From Rhipicephalus microplus (Eukaryota; Arthropoda; Arachnida; Ixodida; Ixodidae), in contig NW_027464604.1 of the NCBI RefSeq assembly GCF_043290135.1, positions 69,501 to 133,500 of the forward strand: 64,000 nucleotides of DNA. Reading direction: 5' to 3'. The translations under genes and the position numbers were made by a program. Below, one piece after another: positions 29,179 to 41,230 of the stretch (its first letter is position 1; every line of letters starts with the position of its first letter). Below the pieces are notes generated by a model. It was given only the letters and a program-made list of their open reading frames with translations. It ran no database searches and had not been told where the DNA came from.

Positions 29179-32100
29179 GCGATGCAGTTTTTGTAGAACA
29201 AACTGCATTCCAACACAGGACTCCAATTCCTCCAGCGCGCCCCTACAATATGATTACGGTCACAGTTGAGGGAGTGGACGTTGATGCTTTGGTGGACACT
29301 GGGGCTGCGTTTTCTGTTATTCGTGCTGATTTGTGTGCCCGTCTCCGAAAAGTCACAACGCCTTATGATGGACCGACACTGGTTACAGCCCAGGGAACAA
29401 TGATTCGCCCTTTCGCTCTCTGTACTGCCCGTGTACTAATCGACGAAATTCTTCATCATATAGAATTTGCTGTGCTATCCCCGTGCTCCCATGAACTCAT
29501 TTTAGGCTGGGACTTTCTTTCCTCTGCTTCTGCGGCTATTTGCTGTGCACAACGTGTCGTCCATCTTACTGACACGAACCACTTGCTCAACGACGAAACC
29601 TACAGGCCACTTCGACTCATCGCTGCAGTAGACATCGAGTTACCACCAAACGAACATCAATTAGTGACAGTTTTGTCCAACGACGTCGACTCTGGTGACA
29701 TTTTGGTCACTCCGTCACCGTGTTGCCTTAATAAAGGCATAGCTCTCGCATCAGGTGTAGCTCGGTTCAACAATGGATCAACTGTTCTCGCTGCTACCAA
29801 CACCACACAAGATAAAATTTTACTACCACGGGGCACTACTGTCGCCTGCGTTGCCGATCTGCAGCCTGTGTGCGTTGTGCCTCTTACCCCTGTCTCCTCT
29901 AAAGGCCATCCTGCAGATCATGCTGCTTCCTCGGCCTTTACAGCAGCCATCAACAAAGACTTGAATGACTCACAGAAGCAGCAGCTGCTTGATTTGTTGG
30001 AAAAGCATGCAAACTCCTTTGACGTTCATTCATCCACCCTGGGCCAGACAACTGCTACAGCACATCGTATTCAGACCGACGGAACATCCATTGTGCATCG
30101 TCGTCCGTACCGCGTCTCCCTAGCCGAACGGAAAATCGTTGAAAAAAACGTAGAAGATATGCTGCAACGGGAGATAATCCGACTTTCAACCAGTCCTTGA
30201 TCGTCTCCAGTGGTTCTGGTGCGTAAAAAAGACGGTTCCGTACGATTTTGCGTCGATTACCGAGCACTCAATAAGATCACTAGAAAGGACGTATACCCCA
30301 TGCCACGCATCGACGACGCCCTAGATTCCTTACAGGGTGCTGAATACTTTTCCAGCCTCGACTTGCGTTCCGGCTATTGGCAAATCTCCATGCACGAAGA
30401 TGATAAAGAAAAAACTGCGTTTGCAACCCCGGACGGCCTATACGAATTCAATGTTATGCCGTTCGGTCTATGCAATGCGCCCGCAACTTTTGAGCGCATG
30501 ATTGACACCGTGCTGCGTGGCCTGAAATGGAAGACTTGCCTATGTTACCTCGATGACATTGTTGTCTTTTCATCGACGTTTCATCAACATCTGCAACGCT
30601 TGGACGAGGTCCTGACTTGTCTTGCGGGCGCTGGTCTTCAAATTAACACCAAAACTGCCATTTCGCCAGCAGATCTATCAAGGTACTCGGTCATGTTGTG
30701 AGCAAGGACGGAATTCGCCCAGACCCTGATAAAACTGCTGCAGTGATTCGATTCACTCGCCCTGACAAACCAAAAGATTTGCGAAGTTTCCTTGGTCTCG
30801 CCTCTTACTTTCGGCGATTCATACAAAACTTTGCCTCCATAGCGGCACCACTTCATAAGCTACTTGCTTCCGGTATGCCCTTTCAGTGGTCTCAGGAATG
30901 TGAATCAGCTTTCGACAGGTTGAAGAGTGCCCTTACGACCGACCCTGTACTTGCTCATTTTCACGATGATGCACCGACCTTCCTGCACACAGACGCTAGC
31001 GGCCGCGGTTTAGGAGCCGTGCTCCTGCAACGCGACAACTCTTCGCGAGAGCGAGTCGTTGCATACGCCAGCCGCGTCCTCTCCGCAGCCGAGAGGAACT
31101 ACACGATCACCGAGAAGGAGTGCCTCGCCATCGTTTGGTCAGTACAGAAATTTCGTCCATATCTGCATGGCCGCCATTTCACCATTGTGACCGACCACCA
31201 TGCTTTATGTTGGCTTTCGACACTCAAGAACTTGTCGGGACGCCTCGGACGCTGGATTCTACGCCTCCAAGAATATGATTTTGAGATCGTGTACAAGTGT
31301 GGCAGGAAGCATAGCGACGCCGATGCTCTTTCTCGCTGCCCACTACCAGTGACTCCACTCGGGGTTTCCGCAATCAATTTGCACAACACGCCCTCGGAGT
31401 CCACGTCTACGGCGGTTTCCTCTCTCGCCTCTATGGACCAGCTGCCTTCGGACGACCCACGCGATTTTCCTTCTCGACAGTTGGCTGACCCATACTGTCA
31501 ATATATTATAGGCTACCTCACTGGCAGTTCCCGTCCACCTAATGCAAGGTTCCGTCGCCAACTCTCGCAATTTAAGGTGGACAACTCGGTGCTGTACCGC
31601 AAAATTTACCATCCTGACGGTCAGCGCTGGGTTCCCGTTCTACCCCAATCGCTTCGGTCCGAAGTCCTCAGGGCACTTCATGACCATCCGACTGCTGGTC
31701 ACCTTGGTTACCATAAAACCTACGATCGCCTTCGAAGTCGGTTTTATTGGCCAGGCATTACCACTAGTGTAGCTCGGTACGTCGGGTCCTGCACTACCTG
31801 CCAATGTAGAAAACTACCAACATCTGCTCCCGCTGGTAAACTACAGCCTCTTCCGTGCCCAGCCACACCATTCGAAGTTGTAGGCGTCGATCTTTATGGC
31901 CCCCTCCCAGTCAGTGCTGGTGGAAACCGGTGGATAGTAACAGCCATTGACCATTTGACGCGCTACGCCGAGACGGCATCCGTTACTACAGTTTCAGCTT
32001 CTGAGATTGCTGATTTCATCCTCCGAGCCATTATACTGCGTCATGGTGCTCCACGTGTGTTGCTCAGTGACCGTGGAAGGGCCTTTCTTTCACAACTAGT

Positions 32101-32736
32101 GAACGAACTTCTTCAGGCCTCCGGCACAACTCACAAGACTGCCTCTAGTTATCATCCCCAGACTAACGGCCTCACTGAGCGATTTCACCGCACTCTTGCT
32201 GATATGATCGCCGCCTATATTCAACCAGACCACAAAAACTGGGACGTTGTTCTACCATTCGTCACTTTCGCCTACAATACGGCCATTCAGCGAACAACCG
32301 GCTACTCGCCATTTGACCTAGTTTATGGACGCTTCCCTACTTCTTTCCTGGACGTCTCCTTCTTTACCTGCCAAGCGAATTCATCTCCATCCTCTTCAGA
32401 GGAATACGTTTCACGACTCGCACAGTGCCGCCAACGAGCTCGTATAAACACTGAAGCCCGCCAGCAAGACAGAAAGCTAGTTTATGATGGATCGCATCGT
32501 GATGTATCCTTCCAACCTGGAGACGAAGTGCTCCTTTTGACGCTGTTCGCACACCTGGTTTGTGCGACAAATTTCAGCCTCGGTTTATTGGGCCGTACAC
32601 AGTTCTTGAAGAGACTTCACCAGTGAATTATCGCGTGACGCCACTTGTAGCCCCAGCAGATCGCCGTTATCGAACTACAGAGGTCGTCCATGTCTCCCGT
32701 ATGAAGCCCTTCATGCGACGTTCTTTGCCTCCTTGA
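29172..32736 (+). pseudogene. pol: GYP-2 Pol: protease, RT, RNase H, integrase, with three breaks
   Basis: Protease ALVDTGAAFSVI near 29290. A TGG-to-TGA nonsense codon at 30198-30200 falls in the conserved SPWSSPVVLV block. RT 30210-30650 has FSSLDLRSGYW and YLDD. A deletion near 30650 shifts the frame; 30698-32540 then carries RT connection, RNase H ([13 protein letters not shown]), integrase zinc region and DDE core (GVDLYGPL, LLSDRG, GLTERFH). A second shift near 32540 moves the C-terminal module (GPYTVLEETSPVNYRV) to another frame, ending near 32736. Without these changes it would be a complete gypsy pol. Confidence 0.92.
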
Positions 32737-32779
32737 CTTGCCGCGGCCAGGCTGGCCGCTATCACGTGGGGGGAATTGA

Positions 32780-32950
32780 TGTGGGCATTTAGTATACGCA
32801 TCCTCTTCACCGGTACATTATCATCATTATCATGTGTGGCTCATGCATCCTCATCGTTGTCGCGTAGCATCATCATCTTGGCTCATTCATCGTAGCTGTC
32901 GGCTGCCGGTTCCTCGGTCCTAATAAAAGGTAATCCAAACCAAGACTTCA
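32780..32950 (+). repeat. GYP-2 3' LTR
   Basis: 171 bp, identical by eye to the 5' LTR. AT repeats follow at once (32951-32967). Confidence 0.93.
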
Positions 32951-32967
32951 TAATATATATATATATA

Positions 32968-33082
32968 TGAACTCACTTTAATTGTATTAGAATACTGGCA
33001 AACTGATCGGAAGAGAACCTCGTCTTCTTCACTCGCTGCGCGTGTTCTTCGTTGTTCTCTTCGTGCTGCATATTCAATGTGG

Positions 33083-33084
<2 letters not shown>
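32968..33084. other. 117-bp unique segment between two AT arrays, possible solo LTR
   Basis: Starts TGAACTCAC and ends ATGTGGCA, with AT repeats on both sides. TG...CA ends in an AT array fit the other gypsy insertions here. It has no visible TATA box or AATAAA and no matching copy in the window. Confidence 0.35.

Positions 33085-33166
<82 letters not shown>
33085..33166. repeat. AT microsatellite left of GYP-3
   Basis: 82 bp of alternating AT ending directly at the GYP-3 LTR. Confidence 0.97.
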
Positions 33167-33168
<2 letters not shown>

Positions 33169-33325
33169 CTACGAGCAAGGTTGCGTAAAAACACAGGTTA
33201 TTATTCGAGAAACGTAAGCCGCAACAAGCTGGTACAGGCAGGAACCTGGCAAGCACAAGCCACACATGGACGTCAACGTCTCCTTTCACGCTGGCACAGA
33301 GCTGGCGCCACTATGCTTCGGTACA
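33167..33325 (-). repeat. GYP-3 3' LTR
   Basis: 159 bp; on the minus strand starts TGTACCG and ends GTAGCA. Confidence 0.9.
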
Positions 33326-33361
33326 ATTACTCCCCGCGCAGAAAGGAGCCAACCTGGCGAC

Positions 33362-34708
33362 CTAGGGAAAGGACACGACAAGGGGGTCATAACGCGGTTT
33401 GAGGCGTGATACGTGTACTGTTTCACGCCCACGGCAGCGTTGGTCCGAATGTGGATCAATGGGCTCAACTTCATAGTTGACAGGAGATGTTTGCCGCACC
33501 ACACGGTAGGGGCCATGGTATTTCGACGAAAGCTTCGGAGAAAGACCGTGAGGGGTAGACGGGACCCAGAGCCAGACCAGCATTCCTGGGTTATAGTGTA
33601 CTGTAGACGCAGAGGAATCGTGGTCAGTTTTCTGGCGCCATTGGTCTTGTGCGGTAAATGAGAGAGCGAGTTGACGACACTCTTCGGCATAAGCAGCTGC
33701 TTCGGAAACAGGCGTCGCTTCGGAAACATCAGGCCTGTAAGGGAGAATGGTGTCCATGGAGCATGATGGCTCACGTCCGTACAGGAGGAAGAAAGGATAA
33801 AAGCCAGTGGTTGTTTGTGGCGCAGAGTTGTACGCGTACGTGACAAAAGGGAGCACTTGGTCCCAATTAGTGTGGTCGCCAGAGGCGTACATGGCAAGCA
33901 TATCTCCAAGGGTACGGTTAAAGCGTTCCGTCAAGCCATTGGTTTGAGGATGGTATGCCGAGGATTTCCGATAGACAGTGCGACATGCCTTGAGTAGCTC
34001 GTCGACAGCGTTCGAGAGAAACACGTGTCCACGGTCACTCAGTAATTCACGAGGTGCACCGTATCGCAAAATAAGATGGTGAAGAAGAAAGGACGCAACG
34101 TCTTTCGCAGTGGTAGCAGGCAGCGCATATGTTTCAGCGTAGCGTGTCAAATGATCGACGGCGACGATAATCCACCGGTTGCCTCGAAGAGAGTTGGGTA
34201 GAGGACCATAAATATCAATTTCGACGTGGTCGAATGGTCTCGCTGGGCAGGTTAAGGGTTGCAAAGGGCCAGCAGTGCTGTGAGAAGGCGTCTTGCGTCG
34301 TTGACACGTGGTGCATGACCGAACGTACTGGCGAACGTGCCGATACATGCCGCGCCAGTAGTATCTTAGCCGAAGGCGAGAGTAAGTCTTAAATACTCCA
34401 GCGTGGTCACACTGGGGGTCATCGTGAAAGGCAGCACAGATGTCCGAACGCAAATGACGAAAGATGACGAGGAGCCACCTACGGCCGTCCGTCACGTAAT
34501 TGCGGCGATACAACAAGCCTTCACGGACACCAAAGTGTCTTGCTTGACGAAAGAGGGAGCGTGAAGTCGTTTCTGACGAACTGTGAGAGAGGACGTCGAG
34601 CAAGGAATTGATCCAGGGATCCTTGCGCTGTTCGGATGGCATGTCAGTGATGCTCAACGATGACGAATCGCAAATGGCAGTTGATAAGCAGGCAAGGTCA
34701 GGAGGCAA
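33362..34708 (-). pseudogene. pol: GYP-3 integrase part of Pol
   Basis: A 448-residue open segment. It contains the zinc region ([17 protein letters not shown] then C-x2-C in [10 protein letters not shown]) and the catalytic core with its three acidic residues in [19 protein letters not shown] and GLTERFNRT. The C-terminal module has [19 protein letters not shown]. It ends at TAG 33362. The preceding RNase H end is separated from it by the RTE insertion and a shift near 34700. This domain is well preserved although the element as a whole is dead. Confidence 0.88.
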
Positions 34709-34778
34709 TGGAGAACGGGATAGTGCATCGGCGTCTGAATGTCTGCGTCCTTAGCGATAAACAACACGGATATCGTAT

Positions 34779-34998
34779 CGTAGCGTAGACAAGATAACCG
34801 CTGGTCATTAAGGGTAACTAACTGGATGCCCAGAGAAGGGAAGCGGGTTAGGGGCAGACAGAAGGTTAGGTGGGCAGATGAGATTAAGAAGTTTGCGGGT
34901 ATAAATTGGCAGCAGCAAGCACAGGACCGGGTTGACTGGCGGAACATGGGAGAGGCCTTTGTCCTGCAGTGGACGTAGTCAGGCTGATGATGATGATG
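34779..34998 (+). mobile_element. RTE-type LINE 3' end inserted in GYP-3
   Basis: About 220 bp flanked by the 7-bp duplication ATCGTAT (34772-34778, 34999-35005). It matches the 3' end of the RTE copy at 54530-54735 (GTGGGCAGATGAG, GGCAGCAGCAAG, GGCCTTTGTCCTGCAGTGGAC) and ends in TGATGATGATGATG. A strongly 5'-truncated copy splitting the RNase H region. Confidence 0.85.
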
Positions 34999-35022
34999 AT
35001 CGTATTCCTGAAGGCGTAAAGC

Positions 35023-36693
35023 CTAACGAGCGAGGCGGCCAGTAGGATCTTTCATGGACGCTAACCAGCATAAGGCATGGTGATCTGTGACAACATCAAA
35101 CTGGCGTCCGTAAAGGTAGGTGCGAAATTTTCCTATAGCCCAAATGATAACCAAGCACTCCTTTTTCGTGACGGAATAGTTGGATTCTGCCTTCGTTAGT
35201 GTACGGCTGGCATAGGCGACAACGTACTCGTCGCAGCCATCCTTGCGTTGAGCGAGAATGGCACCGAGGCCGACACCGCTTGCATCCGTGGGAATTTCAG
35301 TGGGTGCATTGGGATCGAAGTGGCGGAGAACTGGCAGAGACGTGAGTAGCCGGCGTAGCGCCGTGAATGCCTCATCGCAGTGGGCATTCCAGCCAGAGAG
35401 GTCCGCGCTACGGGAGAGAAGCTGAGTGAGAGGGGCAATTATAGAGGCAAAATTGCGAATAAAACGCCAAAAATAGGAACACAAGCCTACGAAACTACGA
35501 AGCTCCTTTAGGGTAGTAGGCTTGGGGTACTCGGCAACGGCACGCAGTTTGGCAGGGTCTGGCGATATTCCTTCTTTTGAAACGACGTGGCCGAGAATTG
35601 TGAGTTTGCGGGCGCCAAAACGACATTTCTTGAAGCTTATTTGCAACCCGGCTGCCGTAAGGCACTGGAGAACTTGTTCCAGACGGGAAAGATGAGTTTC
35701 GAAATTCGCCGAGAATACAACTATGTCGTCTAAATAGCAAAGACAGATGTGCCATTTAAGTCCCCTGAGGACACTGTCCATCATTCTTTCAAAAGTCGCA
35801 GGCGCATTGCAAAGACCGAAGGGCATTACATTAAATTCATATAAGCCGTCAGGGGTCACAAACGCCGTTTTTGGATGGTCTGGTTCAGCCATTGGCACTT
35901 GCCAATATCCAGAGCGCAGATACAGTGAAGAGAAAAACTCCACACCTTGAAGGCAATCTAAGGCGTCATCAATGCGTGGCAGGGGATAAACATCCTTGCG
36001 TGTGATGTTGTTTAGTCGACGATAATCCACGCAAAACCTGATGGAGCCATTCTTTTTTCGCACGAGGACAACTGGCGAAGCCCAAGGACTGTGTGAGGGC
36101 TGAATAACACCACGTTGCAGCATCTCGTCGGCGTGTTGAGTGATGACGTCACGCTCAGCCTGCGAGACGCGGTAGGTGCGCTGACGAAGTGGAGTATAAT
36201 AACCGGTATCAATATGGTGAACGACAACTGACGTGCGTCCCAATGGAGGTTGTCCGTGGTCGAAGGAGGCGCGGAAACGGTCAAGTAGTTGAATGAGCTG
36301 ATTGCGCTGGTCTTGCGTAAGGCCGATGTATACGCTGTGCAACAGAACGTCTTCGTCAGGTAGTGAGGGCGCGGTGGCAGCTGTGACAGCATCCACGGAC
36401 GTCGGTGTCGTCTCAGAACGGGCATCGAAAGGAAAGATGTCATCATAAGTGTCAAGACTCCCAATGCATTCGCCATGCAATAAGGTAGCGGGACAAGGGA
36501 ACGGATTGCACACGTACACGGCACTTGAGCCATCGGCAAGTGTTATGACGGCAAACGGGACAACAAAGTTCCGGCGACGAGCGCATTCTTGTGACGGCAT
36601 AAATAGGGCAGTTGAATCGGAAACGGAGTTGCACGAAATAGATACCGCGGCGACCGAAAAATCAGAAATGACGACGTCAGCGGTGACGATCAT
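35023..36693 (-). pseudogene. pol: GYP-3 RT and RNase H part of Pol
   Basis: A 556-residue open segment. RT blocks: [33 protein letters not shown], then [12 protein letters not shown], where the first catalytic Asp of motif A is Tyr, and CYLDDIVVF with both Asp. RNase H shows [12 protein letters not shown] and [20 protein letters not shown]. It ends at a TAG (35023-35025) in place of the conserved Trp that follows LAR. One in-frame TAA (36697-36699) separates it from the protease. Motif A mutation alone should abolish polymerase activity. Confidence 0.92.
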
Positions 36694-36696
36694 CTT

Positions 36697-37133
36697 TTAG
36701 GGTGAGCGAGGGAGATCTATAAATGTCGTGCTGAATGGAAACAAAACGAGTTGAGCACGAGCGCAGTCAACAACCGCATGATTAGCGGAAAGAAAGTTCC
36801 ATCCCAGGATGATTTCATGAGACCCATGCGGAAGGACGACAAATTCAACGATGTAAAGCACTCCTTGAATCACAACATGAGCAGTGCATGTGGCAGAAGG
36901 TTGGACGTGTTGCGAACTCGCTGTGCGTAAATAAATTTCAACCAGTGGAGTCGTCACTTTGTTCAGTTTCCGGCATAACACTTCACTGATTATACAAATA
37001 GCGGCACCTGTGTCGACAAGAGCAGTTGTGGCGAAACCGTCCACAAACACGGCAATCTCGTTAGGGGGCGAAATATGAGGCCTTGGAAATTTCGTTGGTG
37101 GCGCAGCTCTTGCCTCAGGAACTGCGACTGTTA
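36697..37133 (-). pseudogene. pol: GYP-3 protease part of Pol
   Basis: It contains ALVDTGAAICIISE, the aspartic protease active-site signature, and HEIILGWNFL. It is read in the -1 frame relative to the gag stop at 37131-37133. Its only in-frame break is the TAA at 36697-36699, after which RT continues in the same frame. Confidence 0.85.
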
Positions 37134-37140
37134 GTTTTCC
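37131..37140 (-). promoter_or_regulatory. -1 frameshift site at the GYP-3 gag/pol junction
   Basis: The minus strand reads GAG GAA AAC TAA, the same GGAAAAC-TAA arrangement as GYP-2 and GYP-4, with the protease in the -1 frame. Confidence 0.6.
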
Positions 37141-38353
37141 TCCCCGGCGTAGTTGGAACGGCGAAGCATGGGGGAAGGAGACCGAAGACGGGGTGAAGGA
37201 GATCGACGTCGGCTGAAGTCTGGTCGACGTGAGCGGGGGTCATGTGAAGCAGGTGTCACATGCGATTCTGATTGCCGAGGTGCGTTGCCGGAATGCTGAA
37301 CATCATTAAAATAGAATCCACGGCGACGACAGTAGCGCGCGACATGTCCTGGAATACCACAGTTGTAGCAGACGGGCCGGTTATCTGGAGTACGCCAAGA
37401 GTTTACAGGTGCTCGAGGTGGTGGAAAGGGCCGATTTACCGGATAAACTGAAACAGGTGACCTGTAGTAGTTGGTGGCTGGACTGTATGAAGGGAGCGGC
37501 GGTTGGGCAGGAGGTTGGCGGACGGCTTCTCCAAAGGTCAGGGTGCAGCCACTGATATTGGGGATGCGGGCGAAGGGAGAGCCTCGGCAACTTGCGTCTG
37601 AATAGCACGGCGAAGTGAGTGGTCCAGTGTTGTGGGGGTCTCGTTGATGGTGGCTACAACAGAGAGCTGTCGAGCAACTTCCTCCCGGATGTACTGTTGA
37701 ATTTGAGGCATTAAAACGCTATAGTCGGGGCCACTGCTTTTGCACTCCAAGGCCGAAATATCAGCTGTTTGCGTATTAGCGCGACGTGTAGAAATTCGTT
37801 GCTTGCGCAGCTCATAGAAACGTTGACATAGCTGAATCACGGCCGTGACGGTCTGTGGGTCTTTGGCCACAAGCACATGAAAAGCGTCGTCATCAATGCC
37901 TTTCATTATATTCTTTATTCTGTCAGCCTCCGTCATCCTGGCATCAACTCGCCTACAGAGGCTGATCACATCCTCAATGTAGCTCGTGAAGCTCTCACCA
38001 TTTCGCTGAAATCGTCCCCGCAGTCCCAGTTCAGCACGAAGCTTTCGCATGGCTGGACGACCGAAAAACGAGGTGACGGCCTCTTTGAAAACCGACCAGG
38101 TGGGGATGTCGGCTTGGTGGTTGCTGAACCATAGGTTGGACAAATCCGTCAAGTAGAAGATGACGTGAGTCAGCTTCGCAGGGTCATCCCACTTGTTAAT
38201 CGCGCTGGCATGCTCGTACTCTGCCAGCCAGTCCTCGACATCTTGATCTTCAGAGCCGTTGTATACTGGTAGTTCACGCAGAAGAAGTACACCAGAACAC
38301 ATGACAGGTGGCAGCGTGGAAGAGTCTTGTAGGGGATCGACGCGCTCGGTCAT
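37131..38353 (-). pseudogene. gag: GYP-3 Gag
   Basis: Start chosen at the ATG at 38353 (MTERVDP), since the frame above it runs into the PBS and LTR. Capsid-like region: VEDWLAEYEHASAINKW through AVIQLCQRFYEL (about 38230-37810). A stop at 37538-37540 in this frame is followed, in another frame, by a zinc knuckle (C-x2-C-x4-H-x4-C, CYNCGIPGHVARYC) at about 37370-37329, so at least one frameshift lies between. The normal gag end is TAA 37131-37133. Confidence 0.82.
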
Positions 38354-38419
38354 CGCGGACTGAGATGGTAGCTTACGGCTGCGGTGCTCCAGGACGTTAC
38401 CCAGCACGTTTCCACCAAA

Positions 38420-38888
<469 letters not shown>

Positions 38889-39010
38889 GGATTCCCCCTC
38901 CCCCCGAAAGAAGTCGCGTCAGATGAACATGAATGAAAACTGAACATGCACGGCTTAGAACTGAACACTGTCAAAAAGAGAAGATCATTCCAAGTCCGAG
39001 GAAGTTTCCG

Positions 39011-40054
39011 TTAACACACTATAGCTTCACAGGAGAGGACAGCAATCCGGGGTATCAAGTACAGCTCTGGAGGGCGAGGCTGGCTGTTGCGCTCTGGACA
39101 ACATAAGCATGCTTTGAGCGTGAAATCAGATGGAAACACAGCCGGTATTCTTGCGATGAATGAACGTGGTGTGATGGCTTTGAAGCATTGGCTGGATGAT
39201 TTGCGCAGGTATCGTGCTATTTGTCTTGATTGGAACCCATGCACCGCCACCCGTTTGCGTGCTTGTTGACCGAAGCTAGTGCGGTGATTTATGCGTCCTT
39301 GCGGAATACAGGGTAGGGTTAGGCGCCTTTCTCGACGTTGTATGTCGTGTTGCCTGAGTCTTGATCTCGACTGAAGAAAGCTTACTCGACGTTCCTTGGG
39401 AAAATATCTTGGATTCGATGCTTTCTTTGTTTCGAGCGAGAAATCTTGAGTATGTCGTTGGCTTGGTTGACACGTTTGTAAACGGCTTTCCATAAACCGC
39501 GTGTGTTCTTCCGAAGATGATTCCATTCGTCGTCGTCCTTGTTGGTATAGCCCTTGGAATCTCTGTTGTTCTTGGACTTGCTGGAATTGATGATGTTGCT
39601 GCGAAAAGACTTGAGGTGGCAGCCCTTTTTTACCATGACACTGACTTTCTGGGCAATTGAATGTGGTGTCGAGTGGGCAGGTAGTAGTCTCTAGGCTGTT
39701 GTGCTGCATTTCGGGTAATGAAGGTAATGCTTCAGAGTTGATAGATACATCATCAGGGTCTTCTTCACTGTTCGCTGCGAGTGGTTCTTGCGTGTGAATC
39801 TGGATGGTAGGTTCAGGGCTTGGCTGAGTATTCTCCGAGCTCCACAGTTCTATCCCGACCATTGTGAGCGTGCTAGATGTGAGGTGGGCGTTGTGAGCGA
39901 CGAAAGAGCCAAGTGACGGAAAACCAGGAGGTAGCCCAATTGTGCTGGATGGAAAATAAGCTGATCCAATGTGTGAAGACTGATTTTCACTCTTTGAGTC
40001 GTCATGGCGTTGTTCGGCATTTTCCTCATGTGTCAGCTGGTCTACCATGAACAA
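39011..40054 (-). CDS. GAGO-2 second ORF, unknown function
   Basis: A 347-residue ORF overlapping no known domain. The first half is acidic and Ser/Pro-rich with NCPESQC near residue 134; the second half is Gln- and Arg-rich. Another frame of the same strand (39636-39382) is also open for 84 codons and begins just after the NCPESQC codons, so one frameshift may hide a Cys/His finger followed by a Lys/Asn-rich tail. I cannot tell which frame is coding. No match to protease or RT motifs. Confidence 0.45.
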   Translation of the reverse strand: MFMVDQLTHEENAEQRHDDSKSENQSSHIGSAYFPSSTIGLPPGFPSLGSFVAHNAHLTSSTLTMVGIELWSSENTQPSPEPTIQIHTQEPLAANSEEDPDDVSINSEALPSLPEMQHNSLETTTCPLDTTFNCPESQCHGKKGLPPQVFSQQHHQFQQVQEQQRFQGLYQQGRRRMESSSEEHTRFMESRLQTCQPSQRHTQDFSLETKKASNPRYFPKERRVSFLQSRSRLRQHDIQRRERRLTLPCIPQGRINHRTSFGQQARKRVAVHGFQSRQIARYLRKSSSQCFKAITPRSFIARIPAVFPSDFTLKACLCCPERNSQPRPPELYLIPRIAVLSCEAIVC

Positions 40055-40219
40055 GGCGTCCTTATGACACGAATAGTGACCGTTAGGAGCCTTTGAAGAG
40101 CTGCGTCGTAGAAAATCAGGTGGTGGACCATGTATGCCAGACGAAGCATGAAAGGCATCAGTAGGGTGAGCGACGTCTCGTGTCGTATGTTGAAGCGATG
40201 ACTTCGGAAATGCTGACTT

Positions 40220-40711
40220 TCACGCAGAAGGGATGCGCGTTTGACGGTTAGGTTTTTCCGAATATACGCATGGCCTTCTGTAAGTAAACGCATGTGCCAC
40301 TTCGTCTTGAGGCACTTGTCGATTCGCGCTGGACTTTCGAATGCATGAGGACTGCTTAGGAAATTGACGATAGTGTGCAGTTGTCTCTAGATGGTTGCCA
40401 ATGAGTAAGTCTTGGTCATAATCATTAAAACGGGTAATCATCTCCTCTTTGATTTTTTGCCATGACTCGTCGTTCTCGAAAATGTGAACCAGGTAAAATT
40501 TGAATGCCTCACCGGTGACGTAGTCGCTGAAGTTCGTAACCATCTCCCGTTCCGACCAGGATGCAGCGGCGGCGTGGACCTCGAATAGGTTGAACCAGTC
40601 CTGTACGGGTCCGTCGTCCGCTGATCCGGTGTACTTGGGGATGTCGAGATCAGCCGATGGTTCTGTCATGGTGCTGGTCGTTGTCCTTCTAGGCGATGAT
40701 TCGGTAGTCAA
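40220..40711 (-). CDS. gag: GAGO-2 Gag capsid-like ORF
   Basis: 163 residues from an ATG about 85 nt inside the 5' LTR. Residues about 25-95 (IPKYTGSADDGPVQDWFNLFE through IKEEMITRFND) have the Retrotrans_gag pattern: a D-W near the start, a central F-x-F-Y and a final F-x-x-Y/D. The last 60 residues look out of frame, because the neighbouring frame (40293-40042) is open and overlaps. The protein would form particles for an element without its own enzymes. Confidence 0.7.
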   Translation of the reverse strand: MTTESSPRRTTTSTMTEPSADLDIPKYTGSADDGPVQDWFNLFEVHAAAASWSEREMVTNFSDYVTGEAFKFYLVHIFENDESWQKIKEEMITRFNDYDQDLLIGNHLETTAHYRQFPKQSSCIRKSSANRQVPQDEVAHAFTYRRPCVYSEKPNRQTRIPSA

Positions 40712-40794
40712 TGTATGGGCAGGGTGTCTTCTGTAGAACTGCGTCGATGCTGAGCGACTGATGAAGGGGCAGGCAGGTCTCCATCCTGTCGACT

Positions 40795-40913
40795 TGTGTG
40801 ACGCTATGATGAATCGGAGACGTGGCCAGGCTCATACTCCGTGTTTATTCCATTTTCACTTCTTCCTTCTCGACCTCTACTACTAACTCCTAACTATCGC
40901 TACCTTCTTACGT

Positions 40914-40917
<4 letters not shown>
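40795..40917 (-). repeat. GAGO-2 5' LTR
   Basis: 123 bp, partner of 38766-38888. Confidence 0.88.

Positions 40918-41002
<85 letters not shown>
40918..41002. repeat. AT microsatellite between GAGO-2 and GYP-4
   Basis: 85 bp of AT repeats with one ATGTAT interruption, joining the two elements without other sequence. Confidence 0.97.
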
Positions 41003-41133
41003 TGTGAGAATACATTGTACGTCATCTTCCTTATCTATCAATAACCATCTTCAGTCTTCAGCCCGTTCCTCTTCATCATCGGTGCCATCTTGCTGTTGCT
41101 TGAATAAAGCGTCAGCTGCACCGTTGTATTTCA
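41003..41133 (+). repeat. GYP-4 5' LTR
   Basis: 131 bp, with AATAAA near 41103 about 30 bp before its end. Confidence 0.9.
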
Positions 41134-41230
41134 AGTGGTGGAAGGTGCTTCCCGATCTATTCGACCTCTCTCCATCCAAAGCCAGCTCCTGGAGCTCCGT
41201 TCGGGACGTCGCTTACGCCAGCAGAGCACC

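Larger units (their letters stand above)
27626..32950 (+). mobile_element. GYP-2, Ty3/gypsy element with identical LTRs but broken genes
   Basis: 5,325 bp with two 171-bp LTRs (TGTGGGC...GACTTCA) that I read as identical. PBS-like TGGTGGAGGTGC at 27801. Polypurine tract GTGGGGGGAATTGA before the 3' LTR. Gag lacks its N-terminal end and carries a 128-bp hairpin insertion; pol has one nonsense codon and two frameshifts. It lies in an AT microsatellite (ATAT at 27622-27625). The contrast between perfect LTRs and dead genes suggests mobilisation in trans. Confidence 0.92.
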
